Positions 25,408-35,200 of a DNA stretch of 43,496 nucleotides are shown piece by piece. Origin of the DNA: Candidatus Sumerlaeota bacterium (GTDB lineage: Bacteria; Sumerlaeota; Sumerlaeia; Sumerlaeales; Sumerlaeaceae); assembly GCA_017161655.1 (NCBI GenBank), contig JADFCV010000015.1, forward strand, positions 1 through 43,496, written 5' to 3'. The translations under genes and the position numbers were made by a program. The notes under the pieces were generated by a model, which was not told the DNA's origin, searched no databases, and was given only the letters and a program-made list of their open reading frames with translations. The number at the start of each line of letters is the position of its first letter. The stretch's first letter is position 1.

Positions 25408-26439
25408 ATGACAGAGAAACTGTTGCTTCTCATACCGGTGGAGAAGGATGGCGCCCTGCCAAAAACGGCGTGGGAAACAGTGTCGGCGGTTCGTGCGCTG
25501 GGGCAGGGTTTGAACGCGCCGTTTGATGTGGGCCTTTGGGGTGCCGACGTGAAACATGCGGCGCGAGAGCTGGCTTCGTGCGGAGCCTCGCGTTTTCTCG
25601 CTGTCGAGGGAGCAGATTTTGCGGATGCGCGATATGCGACGGACTCTGCTGCTGCGGAGGCTTTGGCGCGAGCATCGCAAGCAACGGTGGTCATTGCCCC
25701 AAGTAACTCGCGCGTGGCGCGTGTCCTGGGCGGAGTGAGCCATCGGCTTCAGGGACGCGCAGACAATCACGCCACGGCCGTGCAAGTCGTTGATGGCCGC
25801 ATCCAGCTTACCCGCTGGTACTACCGCCAGCGCATTATGGTGGTGCTCGAGCGCGAACATCGCCCCTGGTTCATAGCTCTCGAGTCAGGGGCCGCAGCGC
25901 CATGGTCGGGACCCAGCGGCGACGTGGCGCTTGAACCGGTCGGTGTGAGCCTGACAGACGCTGATAAACGCACACGTTTTGAGGCAATCCAGCAGCCTCC
26001 CGCGGACCAACAAACGATTCGGCCTGATGCAGAGCTGCTCTTCGTTGCGGGCGCCGGTTGGACGAAAAAGCAACGCGATGGCCAAATTCATGTCGAGGAA
26101 GCAGACCGCATCATTCGCGAATTCCTGGCCAAATCCGGTGCATCGCTCGGCGGAACGAAATCTATAGTGGATCAGGCGGGTGAAGGCGGCGCTGTGCTGT
26201 CGTGCATGAGCCACATGAACCAGGTGGGGCAGACTGGCTCCACACCACGTCATCCGAAGGGGCTTGCTACCTGCTGCCACGGCGAAGAGCCTCACGTTGT
26301 CGGATGGCGATTTATCAATGAGCGTCGCGCCGTGAATTTGGACCCAAATTGCGGCTGGGCTCACGGCAAAGCCGATGTGTTGTACGTGGCCGATGCGTTC
26401 GAGGTCATGCGCAAGGTCAACGAGTTGTTATCATCTTAA
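25408..26439 (+). CDS. etfA: Electron transfer flavoprotein alpha subunit (EtfA/FixB family) with an unusual C-terminal FAD region
   Basis: Started at the ATG at 25408 with AAGGAG nine bases upstream; an ATG at 25387 adds seven residues without a good site. The 343-residue product has the EtfA layout: N-terminal LLLLIPVEKDG, TVVIAPSNSRVARVLGGVSHRL (read in parts), then the C-terminal Rossmann-like part with FVAGAGW, the EEADRIIREFLA helix and QVGQTG (26221-26238). After QVGQTG the canonical loop that ends SGAIQH is replaced by KGLATCCHGEEPH (from about 26257). The last segment (AVNLDPNCGWAHGKADVLYVAD) corresponds to the usual AINKD..A.IF..AD. Added Cys and His residues suggest altered FAD binding or an extra ligand site, which is inference. 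It ends in a strong terminator. Confidence 0.83.
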   Translation: MTEKLLLLIPVEKDGALPKTAWETVSAVRALGQGLNAPFDVGLWGADVKHAARELASCGASRFLAVEGADFADARYATDSAAAEALARASQATVVIAPSNSRVARVLGGVSHRLQGRADNHATAVQVVDGRIQLTRWYYRQRIMVVLEREHRPWFIALESGAAAPWSGPSGDVALEPVGVSLTDADKRTRFEAIQQPPADQQTIRPDAELLFVAGAGWTKKQRDGQIHVEEADRIIREFLAKSGASLGGTKSIVDQAGEGGAVLSCMSHMNQVGQTGSTPRHPKGLATCCHGEEPHVVGWRFINERRAVNLDPNCGWAHGKADVLYVADAFEVMRKVNELLSS

Positions 26440-26459
26440 CTTATTTGATCTTTGGTCAC

Positions 26460-26502
26460 AGCTCTGCCGGGTGTGGCACAGCTCGGCAGAGCTTCCTTTT
26501 TT
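26460..26502 (+). terminator. Rho-independent terminator of etfBA
   Basis: AGCTCTGCCG (26460-26469) pairs perfectly with CGGCAGAGCT (26484-26493), followed by TCCTTTTTT. A 10-bp perfect stem with T-run, 20 bases after the etfA stop. Confidence 0.9.
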
Positions 26503-27084
26503 CTACCCCACGCGGTGACGCCTTGCGCGGGCCAATTCCGAGTGAAAGAATGAGTCTGTCTTTGTGCGTTTTGCTTTCAGGCAGTGAAGAGGGATCACGC
26601 TGCGAACGCCCCGGGATGTAAGCATGGAGAGTGAAGATCTTTTGAAGAGTTCCCACGTGGCCGTGCGTTTTTCCTCTCTGAGGAGAAATCGCGGGCATGG
26701 GAGAGCTTTCGGGATTTACTCAGAGCGATTCCATGTTTGGCGGTTTCTGCACTCAGCAGTGTGCCGACCATGCTTGCAATCCACCGCTTGAGCGTTTGTT
26801 GGTGGGGCGCGTGGGAAGTCGGGGGAACACGGAACCCGTCGCAAAAAAATCAGAGAAATTTCACGCAAAATTCATGAGACGTTTCTCAGATCATCAGCAG
26901 CTTTCCCCTGTCTCAACATGGCCACATCCGCTGTGATTCATTGAGAAAACCAAACTTAACTCACAAAACCATCATTGTCCCCGAGGGCGCGCAGAAGCAA
27001 AAGACGTGCCGGTTGGAAATGCTTTCATAGAGCGACACTTAGGAAGAAAATGAGGGGGTACATTTGATTTCTCTTTACCGATAG
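26503..27084. other. Long gene-poor region upstream of nrdJ
   Basis: No confident gene, riboswitch or structural RNA is seen; I looked for a cobalamin riboswitch because of the B12-dependent reductase downstream and found no B12-box-like match. A 79-codon frame at 26697-26936 has AGGAG 11 bases upstream and a Cys-rich start (FCTQQCADHAC), but nothing else supports it. Confidence 0.4.
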
Positions 27085-27151
27085 TACAACATCTTGGATA
27101 CGTTTGGAATCGTTGACTACAAGATCTGGTGCAGAAGCGCTAGATCTTGTA
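27085..27151 (+). promoter_or_regulatory. Repeated palindromic half-sites upstream of nrdJ (candidate NrdR-type operator)
   Basis: TACAACATCTTG (27085-27096) and TACAAGATCTGG (27118-27129) are spaced 33 bases apart, about three helical turns. TACAAGATCT (27118-27127) also forms a perfect inverted repeat with AGATCTTGTA (27142-27151) across 14 bases. Paired boxes about three turns apart are characteristic of NrdR control of ribonucleotide reductase genes, but the sequence does not match the usual NrdR consensus closely. Confidence 0.45.
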
Positions 27152-27203
27152 CCTCTTGCGCAAACAACGTTCCTGCTGAAGTGACCGTAGAAGGAGACGA
27201 ATC

Positions 27204-29576
27204 ATGACAACCCTCGTGAACCATGAGATGGAGCGTGCTGACGCCCATCTCATGGAGCCAACACTGACACGCAATGCGCTGGTCGTTCTGGAGAAGCGTT
27301 ATCTGCTCAAGGACGACGATGGTAAGCCGGTCGAAACACCCAAGCAGTTGCTGTGGCGGGTGGCTTCGAATATCGCAGAAGCCGAGAAGAACTTCGTTGC
27401 TAGCCGCCACCGCTATGAGGAGCTGCGTGTGCAGTTTTATGAGCTCATGGCCTCGCGCGCTTTCATGCCGAACACGCCAACGCTCATGAATGCGGGAGCT
27501 GGGCGCCCGCAGCAATTGAGCGCGTGCTTCGTCCTTCCAGTGGATGATTCGATTGAGAGCATTTTCGAAAGCGTGAAGCACGCGGCCCTCATTCACAAGA
27601 CCGGCGGCGGTACCGGATTCGCCTTCTCACGCCTGCGTCCGAAAAACGATCGTGTGCGTTCAACGAAAGGTGTGTCGAGTGGCCCGGTGTCGTTCATGAA
27701 AGTGTTCAATGCAGCCACTGAAGCCATCAAGCAAGGTGGCAAACGCCGCGGCGCGAATATGGGTATCCTGCGCGTGGATCATCCGGACATCCTCGAATTC
27801 ATCGAGTGCAAGGCCGACATGGTCTCGGTAACGAACTTCAACATCTCCGTGGGTGTTACCGAGAAATTCATGGAAGCGGTCATGCGCGGTGAAGACTACG
27901 AGCTGGTGAACCCAAAAAATGGCGAGGTGGTCGGCAAGCTGAATGCGCGCATGGTTTTCGACAAAATGGTCGAAAACGCGTGGCGCAACGGCGATCCGGG
28001 GATCGTTTTCCTCGATCGCATCAATCGTGATAATCCCACACCTGCGGTGGGCGAAATTGAAAGCACGAACCCCTGTGGCGAGCAGCCTTTGCTGCCCTAC
28101 GAGGCGTGCAATTTGGGCTCAATCAATCTCGCCCAGATGCTCAAACGCGTCGAAGTTGGTGTGAGCTCTTCCGGCGTCAGCGAAATCTCCTGTGATGGCT
28201 ACCGTTCCCGTAACCTGCTCAATGATGGCACCTGCTGGATCGTGGACTGGGACAAGCTGGCAGAGACGGTGCGACTCTGCATTAGGTTCCTCGATGACGT
28301 GATCGAAATGTCGGACTTCCCGCTCCCTGCGATTACGAATCTCGTCAAGTTCGGCAACCGAAAGGTCGGCCTCGGAGTGATGGGATTTGCCGATATGCTT
28401 TACAAGCTCGGCATCCCGTACAATAGCCAGGAGGCAGTGGACCTCGGTGAGCGCTTGATGGAATTTATCCAGAAGCATGCGGCTCAGGCGTCGGAAGAGC
28501 TCGCCGAAGAGCGCGGTCCGTTTGGGAATTTCCCGTTGTCGGTCTTCTGTAATCCGAATCATCCCTGGTACAATGGGGGGCGTCCGCGGCGCAATGCCAC
28601 CGTCACGACGATTGCCCCCACAGGGACGATTTCCATCATCGCGGGCTGCTCCAGCGGGATTGAGCCATACTTCGCGATCTGCTTCTATCGCCGGGTACTC
28701 GACGGAGAAGAGCTCGTTGAGGTTCATCCCTTCTTTGAAGAAGTTGCGCGGCGACGTGGGTTCTACTCGGAAGCTCTCATGCGCGAGATTGCGATGCGGG
28801 GCTCGCTCCAGGAAATTGCCGAAATCCCAGCGGATGTGCGGGAAGTGTTCATCACCGCGCACGACGTGTCGCCCAAATGGCATCTGGAGCATCAGGCCGC
28901 ATTCCAGCGGCACTGTGAGAATGCCGTCTCGAAGACCGTGAATTTCCCGAACCATGCAACGCGCGAAGATGTCGCGGAGGTTTACCGCCTTGCGTATCTC
29001 AAGGGGTGCAAAGGTGTGACGATCTATCGCGACGGTTCGCGTGATGCCCAGGTGCTTAACATTGGGCTGGGTACTAAAAAGGCGGAGAGTAAGCCGGCTG
29101 AGAAGAAACATTCCGAAGGCAATGGTGGTAACGGTCATAGTTCGGGTGGCAATGGGCACACGTCATCCGCGGGTGCAAGTGAGGCGGCTGTCTCCACGAC
29201 GGCGGTTCGGCTCGTGGCGGGCTCGGCTCAGATTGCGGTTCGGACGCCGGTGACGGCATCGCCAAGCGAACCAGCGACGCGGCTTGTTCGACGCTTCCGT
29301 ATTGGTGTGGAAGGAGACCGACTCCAACGCCTGGCGCGCGAGTCGAAGCTGTACATCACGGATGAAAAAGGGGTGCGTCTGCCTCTGCAATTAGTCTCGC
29401 AGGAGGGCTCGGTAACGAAGGGACTCGAGCTCATTGTCGAGGCTGTTTCGCTCGAATCAAATGTTGAAGTTCGAGCTGGTCAAAGCACCCCGAAATGCCC
29501 GGAGTGCGGTAGCCCTCTTACGATGGGGGAGGGCTGCCAGACATGCCAGTCCTGCGGGTATTCGAAATGCGGGTGA
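27204..29576 (+). CDS. nrdJ: Adenosylcobalamin-dependent (class II) ribonucleoside-diphosphate reductase NrdJ
   Basis: NrdJ makes deoxyribonucleotides using adenosylcobalamin as radical source, with or without oxygen. The 790-residue chain shows PNTPTLMNAG, the active-site cysteine in LSACFVLPVDDS, HKTGGGTGFAFSRLRP, QGGKRRGANMGIL, the radical cysteine loop STNPCGEQPLLPYEACNLGS, and the phosphate loop TIAPTGTISIIAGCSSGIEP. The core ends near KGVTIYRDGSRDAQV. A glycine/asparagine/serine/histidine linker (GNGGNGHSSGGNGHTSS) and a small domain follow. At the C-terminus a zinc-ribbon-like set of six cysteines (CPECGSP ... CQTCQSCGYSKCG) probably includes the cysteine pair that re-reduces the active site. 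AAGGAG lies seven bases before the ATG. Repeated palindromic sites upstream suggest NrdR-type control. Confidence 0.96.
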   Translation: MTTLVNHEMERADAHLMEPTLTRNALVVLEKRYLLKDDDGKPVETPKQLLWRVASNIAEAEKNFVASRHRYEELRVQFYELMASRAFMPNTPTLMNAGAGRPQQLSACFVLPVDDSIESIFESVKHAALIHKTGGGTGFAFSRLRPKNDRVRSTKGVSSGPVSFMKVFNAATEAIKQGGKRRGANMGILRVDHPDILEFIECKADMVSVTNFNISVGVTEKFMEAVMRGEDYELVNPKNGEVVGKLNARMVFDKMVENAWRNGDPGIVFLDRINRDNPTPAVGEIESTNPCGEQPLLPYEACNLGSINLAQMLKRVEVGVSSSGVSEISCDGYRSRNLLNDGTCWIVDWDKLAETVRLCIRFLDDVIEMSDFPLPAITNLVKFGNRKVGLGVMGFADMLYKLGIPYNSQEAVDLGERLMEFIQKHAAQASEELAEERGPFGNFPLSVFCNPNHPWYNGGRPRRNATVTTIAPTGTISIIAGCSSGIEPYFAICFYRRVLDGEELVEVHPFFEEVARRRGFYSEALMREIAMRGSLQEIAEIPADVREVFITAHDVSPKWHLEHQAAFQRHCENAVSKTVNFPNHATREDVAEVYRLAYLKGCKGVTIYRDGSRDAQVLNIGLGTKKAESKPAEKKHSEGNGGNGHSSGGNGHTSSAGASEAAVSTTAVRLVAGSAQIAVRTPVTASPSEPATRLVRRFRIGVEGDRLQRLARESKLYITDEKGVRLPLQLVSQEGSVTKGLELIVEAVSLESNVEVRAGQSTPKCPECGSPLTMGEGCQTCQSCGYSKCG

Positions 29577-29604
29577 TGATCCCGCAGACGGTGGTTGTGG
29601 CTGG

Positions 29605-29632
29605 GGGGCGGAAGAGTGAATGCTTCCGCCCC
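29605..29632 (+). terminator. 10-bp perfect hairpin just after nrdJ
   Basis: GGGGCGGAAG (29605-29614) pairs with CTTCCGCCCC (29623-29632) around an 8-base loop, 29 bases past the nrdJ stop. No T-run follows, so termination is likely but not certain; it may instead protect the mRNA end. Confidence 0.5.
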
Positions 29633-29819
29633 TGCAGCCCAGTGGCGCGTGCGCGGCTCTTCGCCACGCGAAGGGTCGTGCAGGATTTGGTGGCTTGGAA
29701 GGCATTAAGCTATGGGGCTCACGGCTGGCAGACCGTGGAGCGGTTTGGCAGCGGTGAGCTCAAAGCAGAGGTCGTTGTTCGTCGTGTCTTAGTGTTGTAG
29801 TGAGAGGTTCGCTTAGGAA

Positions 29820-30335
29820 ATGCTCGATGAGCGAGAGGCCGAGTTCAGATTCGGCTACACATTGCAAAAACGCATTAAGCCAAAGCCGCTAGGATTTCGG
29901 CGGGTGGTGGCAGCGGTTGTGCTGTGGTTGATGCTTATCGCGCTTGGGTCATTGCACGTATATCTGCGTTTTCTCGTACAAGATTTTCACCTCGAGCGCC
30001 AACTTCTGCTCAAACGCCAGGAGGAGCTGCTTAAGCGCAGCATGCAGTTAGAGAGTGAACTGGCAACGTTGAAACGGCAAGTGACGGAAGAGAGAGAGCG
30101 GATTTGTGAACAGCTCGAGTTGGTGGAGGTTGATCAGTCGCGTCGGGTGGAAGCGGTGCTTCCGCCGCAACTCGTGGCTAAATACCTCCCGGATCGACCT
30201 GTGGGCAGTGGAGAGAGTCGCAGTGCATTCGTGAGCACGGCTCAAGCCGGACAGCTTGAAGTGCCGCAGTTGTTTCAGGCGATTGTGACTGTTCTCGAAG
30301 CCAACCGCGCCCAAGCCGGACCAGCGAACCGATAG
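29820..30335 (+). CDS. Bitopic membrane protein with coiled coil (FtsL/DivIC-like topology)
   Basis: A 171-residue protein with a short basic cytoplasmic tail, one membrane helix (about residues 29-50, VVAAVVLWLMLIALG) and a heptad-rich coiled coil. The coil, rich in Leu, Glu, Arg and Lys, runs from about 55 to 105 (RQLLLKRQEELLKRSMQLE region). A Ser/Gly/Ala-rich C-terminal part follows. This shape is that of FtsL/DivIC division proteins, but no division or cell-wall genes adjoin it and no family motif is decisive. It lies 243 bases after nrdJ and is followed by two hairpins, the second with a T-run. Function unknown. Confidence 0.65.
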   Translation: MLDEREAEFRFGYTLQKRIKPKPLGFRRVVAAVVLWLMLIALGSLHVYLRFLVQDFHLERQLLLKRQEELLKRSMQLESELATLKRQVTEERERICEQLELVEVDQSRRVEAVLPPQLVAKYLPDRPVGSGESRSAFVSTAQAGQLEVPQLFQAIVTVLEANRAQAGPANR

Positions 30336-30346
30336 GCGACGCACAG

Positions 30347-30399
30347 CCGCAGGGAGTATGAGATTTCCTGCGGAGGGGGGACTCTTTGTCCCTGTTTTT
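30347..30399 (+). terminator. Tandem hairpins ending the coiled-coil gene
   Basis: First hairpin CCGCAGG/CCTGCGG (30347-30353 with 30367-30373). Second hairpin GGGAC/GTCCC (30378-30382 with 30388-30392), followed by TGTTTTT. The second has the form of a rho-independent terminator. Confidence 0.6.
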
Positions 30400-30565
30400 G
30401 TGCTGGATTCGTCCCAACGGAGCTTGTATTTCCCACGACCGCGGTGAGTGCGAGCGCAACGAGCGTCCCATGGGCGATGGGCGCATTCCATTTTCGTTGT
30501 GTTGGACTGCGTAAATGCCGTAGCATAGAGTGGTGCGGCGTCACTGGAAACACTGGCAAGGTGTG

Positions 30566-32086
30566 ATGAAGAGAATTGACTCAGCCGAGCATGCCCATCA
30601 TTCGACCGCACGACGGCTTTGTGGCTTGCGCATTTCGCAGCTTTTATCTGTTTTCTTGGCGGGTTTTTGCGTAACCATCCCTCTTCAAGCGCTCGGTGGC
30701 CAGCGAGCCAGCAATTCCCCGACATGGCCATACGCTGTCTTCAGCTTTTTGTGGATGGCGAGTTTTGTGGCGGTGGTTTCTTCGATTGTCTTTGCCATTC
30801 GGAAAGCAAGGCAAGCTGCGAAAGAGCACGCTCGCTACGTGGCAGAGAATCCTGGCGAACGATGGAAATGGCGACCTGACTGGGCAGAGGGGCGGATTGA
30901 TTCAACCTCAACGAAGACTGGCGGGATCGCTCTTCTGGTTTTCGCTGCGATCTGGAACTCCATGGTTTTTCTTTTCGTTTATCTTGCCTTTTCCCAGATG
31001 CCTAAAGTGCCATGGCCGCTTGTTATGGTGCTGGCCCTTTTTGTGGCAGTGGGTGTGGGCATCGCCACGAGCGCGCTGATCCTGCTTCTGCGGTGGCGCA
31101 GGTATGGGACTTCGGTTCTGGAGCTAGAGACGAGACCTGGCGTCATCGGCGGCCGTTTGGCGGGGAGAGTGTGGGCGAGGATACGGCCGGAGCCGGGGGT
31201 GCAAATTTCGGTTCAACTGAAGTGCCTTGAGCAGAGGACTCGGCAGAGGTCCAAGGGCGGCTCGGAGAAGGACGTGTCTGTCCTCTGGACGGAAACCAGA
31301 ACGTTGCGCGGCGAGGACCTTTCCCTCGCACCCGACGGCGGCGCCTTCGTGCCGATCGATTTTGTGATCCCACCCGAGTGTCAAGAAACGACTTCTATTT
31401 ATGGGGATGATGGGATCTATTGGGAACTTGAGGTTCGTGCCAAATTGCCGGGACCAGACTACGTGGCTACCTTTCGTGTGCCAGTCTTTGTGACCGAAGA
31501 GAGTGATTCGCCCCACGCCCAGCAGCTTCAGGAAAAAGAGCGTCGCCGAACGCTAGCCGCAGGTCCTCCCCCAAAGCTCTCTGCCCGCATTTCGCCGACC
31601 GCTACCGGCGGAAGAGAAATCTTCTGGCCACCGTTTCGCCACGTTGTTGGCGGGGCAATCCTCCTCGTCCTCGCCGCTGTGTGTGGCCTTGGCATTTATG
31701 CGATGCCCATGAAAGGTGGGGTGTGGATTGCCTACATCTTTCTTGGGCTCTTCGGAACTCTTTTTGGGGTTGCTGGCATGAACGCGATGTTTGGTTCGAG
31801 TCGTCTTCAGCTGGAGCCAGAAGGAACGCTGATCGTTGAGCGAAAAATGCTCGGGCTAGGACGAACCAGAAAGTACAACGCTGCAGATATCGCCGTGGTG
31901 GAGCGGATCGTTGGCTCATCAACGAACCAAACGTCCTATTTCTATTTGCAGCTTCGCACAAGAGCTGGTGAAAAGCTCCTCCTCGGGTCGGGAATGGAAA
32001 GCGAAGCTGAGATTGCCTACCTCGAGGCTATGGTCGAGGATTGGCTGGCGCAATACCAGCGGCGGGCCAGTTACTGGAGTTCGTGA
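30566..32086 (+). CDS. Unrecognised membrane protein, four or more helices, DUF3592-like pattern
   Basis: Read from the ATG at 30566 (MKRIDSAEHAHH, 506 residues); an in-frame GTG at 30530 would add 12. There are two hydrophobic segments near the N-terminus (LSVFLAGFCVTIPLQAL and VFSFLWMASFVAVVSSIVF) and two more around LLVFAAIWNSMVFLFVYLA and LVMVLALFVAVGVGIATSA. A soluble beta-rich part follows (GRLAGRVWARIRPEPGVQISV region), then another helix pair, then a cytoplasmic C-terminal part with LEPEGTLIVERKMLG. The alternation of helices with a beta domain resembles DUF3592-type proteins, but I cannot assign a function. Its direct downstream neighbour is the alpha-2-macroglobulin-like gene. Confidence 0.75.
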   Translation: MKRIDSAEHAHHSTARRLCGLRISQLLSVFLAGFCVTIPLQALGGQRASNSPTWPYAVFSFLWMASFVAVVSSIVFAIRKARQAAKEHARYVAENPGERWKWRPDWAEGRIDSTSTKTGGIALLVFAAIWNSMVFLFVYLAFSQMPKVPWPLVMVLALFVAVGVGIATSALILLLRWRRYGTSVLELETRPGVIGGRLAGRVWARIRPEPGVQISVQLKCLEQRTRQRSKGGSEKDVSVLWTETRTLRGEDLSLAPDGGAFVPIDFVIPPECQETTSIYGDDGIYWELEVRAKLPGPDYVATFRVPVFVTEESDSPHAQQLQEKERRRTLAAGPPPKLSARISPTATGGREIFWPPFRHVVGGAILLVLAAVCGLGIYAMPMKGGVWIAYIFLGLFGTLFGVAGMNAMFGSSRLQLEPEGTLIVERKMLGLGRTRKYNAADIAVVERIVGSSTNQTSYFYLQLRTRAGEKLLLGSGMESEAEIAYLEAMVEDWLAQYQRRASYWSS

Positions 32087-32224
32087 AAGAGCCGTCGATT
32101 GGTCGTTAGCTCTCGAATGCAGTTGCACCTTGCGGAGGATTGTTCATAATCACACCAATGTGTGATGTGTGAATTTTTGTTGGTGGCGAACCGACGAGAA
32201 CCCAGCGACGAGGAGGCCAAGCTT

Positions 32225-35200
32225 GTGAAATCGCGCGTTAACAGCATCTTGGTATGTTATTTTGTTTTGTTGTTATCAAGTATGTCTATTCTCGTGGGAG
32301 CGGCAACCGCAAAATCTGAGACAGCCGCCTTCCGCGTCGTGTCAGCCGAGCCCCGAGGTGCACTGGCATCGGATCGTCTAAAAGGACGTGTAGAGGTTGT
32401 GGTCAAGTTTTCCTCGGACGTCATCGGAAGCGGGGATGTTGGCAGCACTGTGCCGATTGCAGTGGAATTCGAGCCATATCTCGACGCCGTGAGCCGCTGG
32501 CGAGACGAAAAAACGTATGTGGCCACACTGGAGCCTCGCCAGCTTCCAAGTGGTACGGAAATTCGCTATCGTGTTCCGGCTACGCTGCGTGATCGGCGTG
32601 GCCGCACAGTGAGCGGGGAGCGCGAGTTTGTGTTTGTGACACCGCCACTCGCGCTAGTCGGTGCGCGCCAAGTGCAGGCGACGTTTGGCGGCTCGTGCGC
32701 CGTGATGCTCGAGTTCAATTATCCGGTGAATCCCGATGATCTTGCGCGATTCCTGGCTGTGAAGTCGGGCGAACGTGTGCTTATGGTCGGTCGCGTAGCG
32801 GCTCCCGTGATGGGCAAAGCAAAGGTGCTTCAGGTGCGGTCGGGTGTTCCCACGCGTACGCCTGTGGTTGATGTGGTGGGTGAAATCCAGGATGGAAAAG
32901 TGACTGTCCAGGTGCAGCCCGGCCTCAGTGGAGTTCGGGGTGGGCGTCCGCTCGCTGAAGTTCAGAATGCCACTGTGAATATCCAGTCGAATTTCGTGCC
33001 GGTTGAGGCCCGCGGCTACTGGAAGGGAGAGCGTGCCTTTATCCGGATAGAGTTCAGTGCCCCAGTTTCACTGGAGCGCGCCGCGGAGAACATCGTTGTC
33101 GAGCCCACGGTTGCCTTCAGCGTGGATCGAAGGTGGGGTATGTGGGTGCCCTCCAATGGCGAGAATGCGCTGGTGCTCTCGGGTGATTTTCGGCCTGAGG
33201 TTCGATACAATGTCACATTGAAAACCGGTTTGCAAAGTGCAGATGGGCAGCGTCTGCCCCAGCAGCGTACTCTGCAGATTTGGATGCCGAAGGTCGCGCC
33301 CTTCCTCACGTTTGATCAGGTGGGAGGGCACCTTTCTCCCAATGGCACGATGAAGGCGCGCGTGCGGAGCTCGGGAATAAAGAGTTTCTCACTTCAGGTG
33401 TGGCAGCTCTATGAAAACAATTTAGCTTATTACACGGCACGGAGCTGGGACAATGACGCACTGCGCGAGCTTGGCAAGCTCGTGGCGGAGCGTACTATCC
33501 CGGCGAGTAAAGTGGACGGGCCAGTGACGACTCTCGTAAATCTGCGAGATGTGCTCACAAGCGGATCAGCCGGTGTGTATCTGCTGCAACTGAGTGCGGA
33601 CTACCCGCCAGATGCGCCCGAGTCGGGCGACGAAGAAGAGCGCTACCGACGCTATTCCGGTTTACACGATAATGCAGTGATTGTTGTGTCGAACCTTGGT
33701 GTCGTGGGGAAACGTGGGCCAGCACAATCGAGTGTGTGGGTGACAGCTCTTGAGACGGCCGAACCCGTTGCAGGTGCAGAGGTGCAATGGCTCACGCGGA
33801 AAAACCAGGTGATTGCGACGGCTGTTACGGATGCGCTCGGCATGGCCTATGCCGAAAACCTTTCTTCTGATCCAGAGCTTCAGCCAGCAATTGCTCTGGT
33901 GCGCCACGGACGAGATTTCACCTATCTCGACCTGCGCCGCGATCAGTTGTCATTGTCCCCTGAGCAGCTGATGCAGGATCGCCGGCCGTTCCTCGGACGC
34001 GGCTATGAAGCCTTTGCAAACACGGACCGAGGTGCGTATCGTCCGGGGGAAAAAGTGCACGTGGCGGGATTTGTGCGTGGCGCCGATCGCCAGCCTCCAA
34101 AGAGCGCCTTCCCGTTTGAACTGGTCATCACGCGGGCCGATGGTGTGAAGCAAGAGCCGATTCGCGTGATGCCGTCGCCAAGTGGAGCTTTCGAGGCTAC
34201 CGTGGCTCTGCCAGTCAGCGCTCCCACTGGGCTTTGGCGTGGGGTGCTGCGTCTGCCCGGTGGCGCGGGAAATGTTGCTCCCCGGCCTTCCATGGAAGAA
34301 GGTGGCGAGGAAAGCGCAGAAAGCCAGAGTGAGCCGGGCGAGCTGGGACGGATAGAGTTCTTTGTTGAGGAGTTCATGCCGACGCGGCTGGAGGTTGCGC
34401 TTGATGTTCCTGAGCGCAGATTCTCCACAAGCGAGCCTCTCGCTCTGCGTGTGAAGGCCACGGAGCTTTTTGGGCAGCCGGCCGGTGAAAGACCTCTCAG
34501 CGTCAGCGTGCTTTACAAGCCGGAGCCGTTTAGCTGTTCTTCGTTCCCCGACTATCAGTTCGGTGACTCCGCGCAAACGCTTGATCGGACTGAGGCAACC
34601 CTCGACCAGTTGACACTAAACGACACGGGCGAAGCAGTGGTTGAGGTAACAGGGCATCCCACGCGGGCACCAGCCGCGGTGCGTGCAGAGATTCAGGCAG
34701 TGGTGCGCGATCCCGGGGGGCGCACTGTGACGAAACGCGTCGAACGTTTTCTGGATCCGGTGCCGTTTTACATTGGTGTGCGTTTCAGCACTTCGGGAAT
34801 GGCGGAAGTTGGAAAACCCTTCGAGGCACGCATTGCAGCGGTGCGGCCCGACTGCACCCTCGCCGAGGACGTTCGCGAGGTGTCTGCAACCGTTTATCGC
34901 GTGGTCTGGGATTCTATCCTTAAGCGCCAAGGCGAGAGCTACAGCTTTGCCACCACACAGCGGCTCATCGTGCAAGAGAGCTGGAAAGTGCCTCTTGAAA
35001 ATGCGAAAGGGGTGTTGCGCTGGACACCGCCCTCGGAAGGCGAATATGTGCTTGTGGTGGCAGGAAGCGCTGGTGGCGCGCAAACGCGCGTCCCCTTCTT
35101 CGCTACGACGGGCCGATGGGGAGAGCAGCCGTGGTCTTTGGAAAAACCGGAGCAGCTTGAGATCGTCGCGGACAAACCGGTGTATTCGCCCGGCGAAACA

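Noticed and set aside
24616..25860. 414-codon open frame on the minus strand
   Set aside because: Antisense shadow of etfB and etfA, which carry clear family motifs.
26503..27203. Cobalamin riboswitch upstream of the B12-dependent reductase
   Set aside because: Looked for a B12-box-like core and supporting stems; none seen.
28119..29159. 346-codon open frame on the minus strand
   Set aside because: Antisense to nrdJ; composition explained by the codon use of the real gene.
29571..29800. Short frame overlapping the end of nrdJ
   Set aside because: It reads straight through a 10-bp hairpin after nrdJ and has no recognisable similarity; possible but unsupported.
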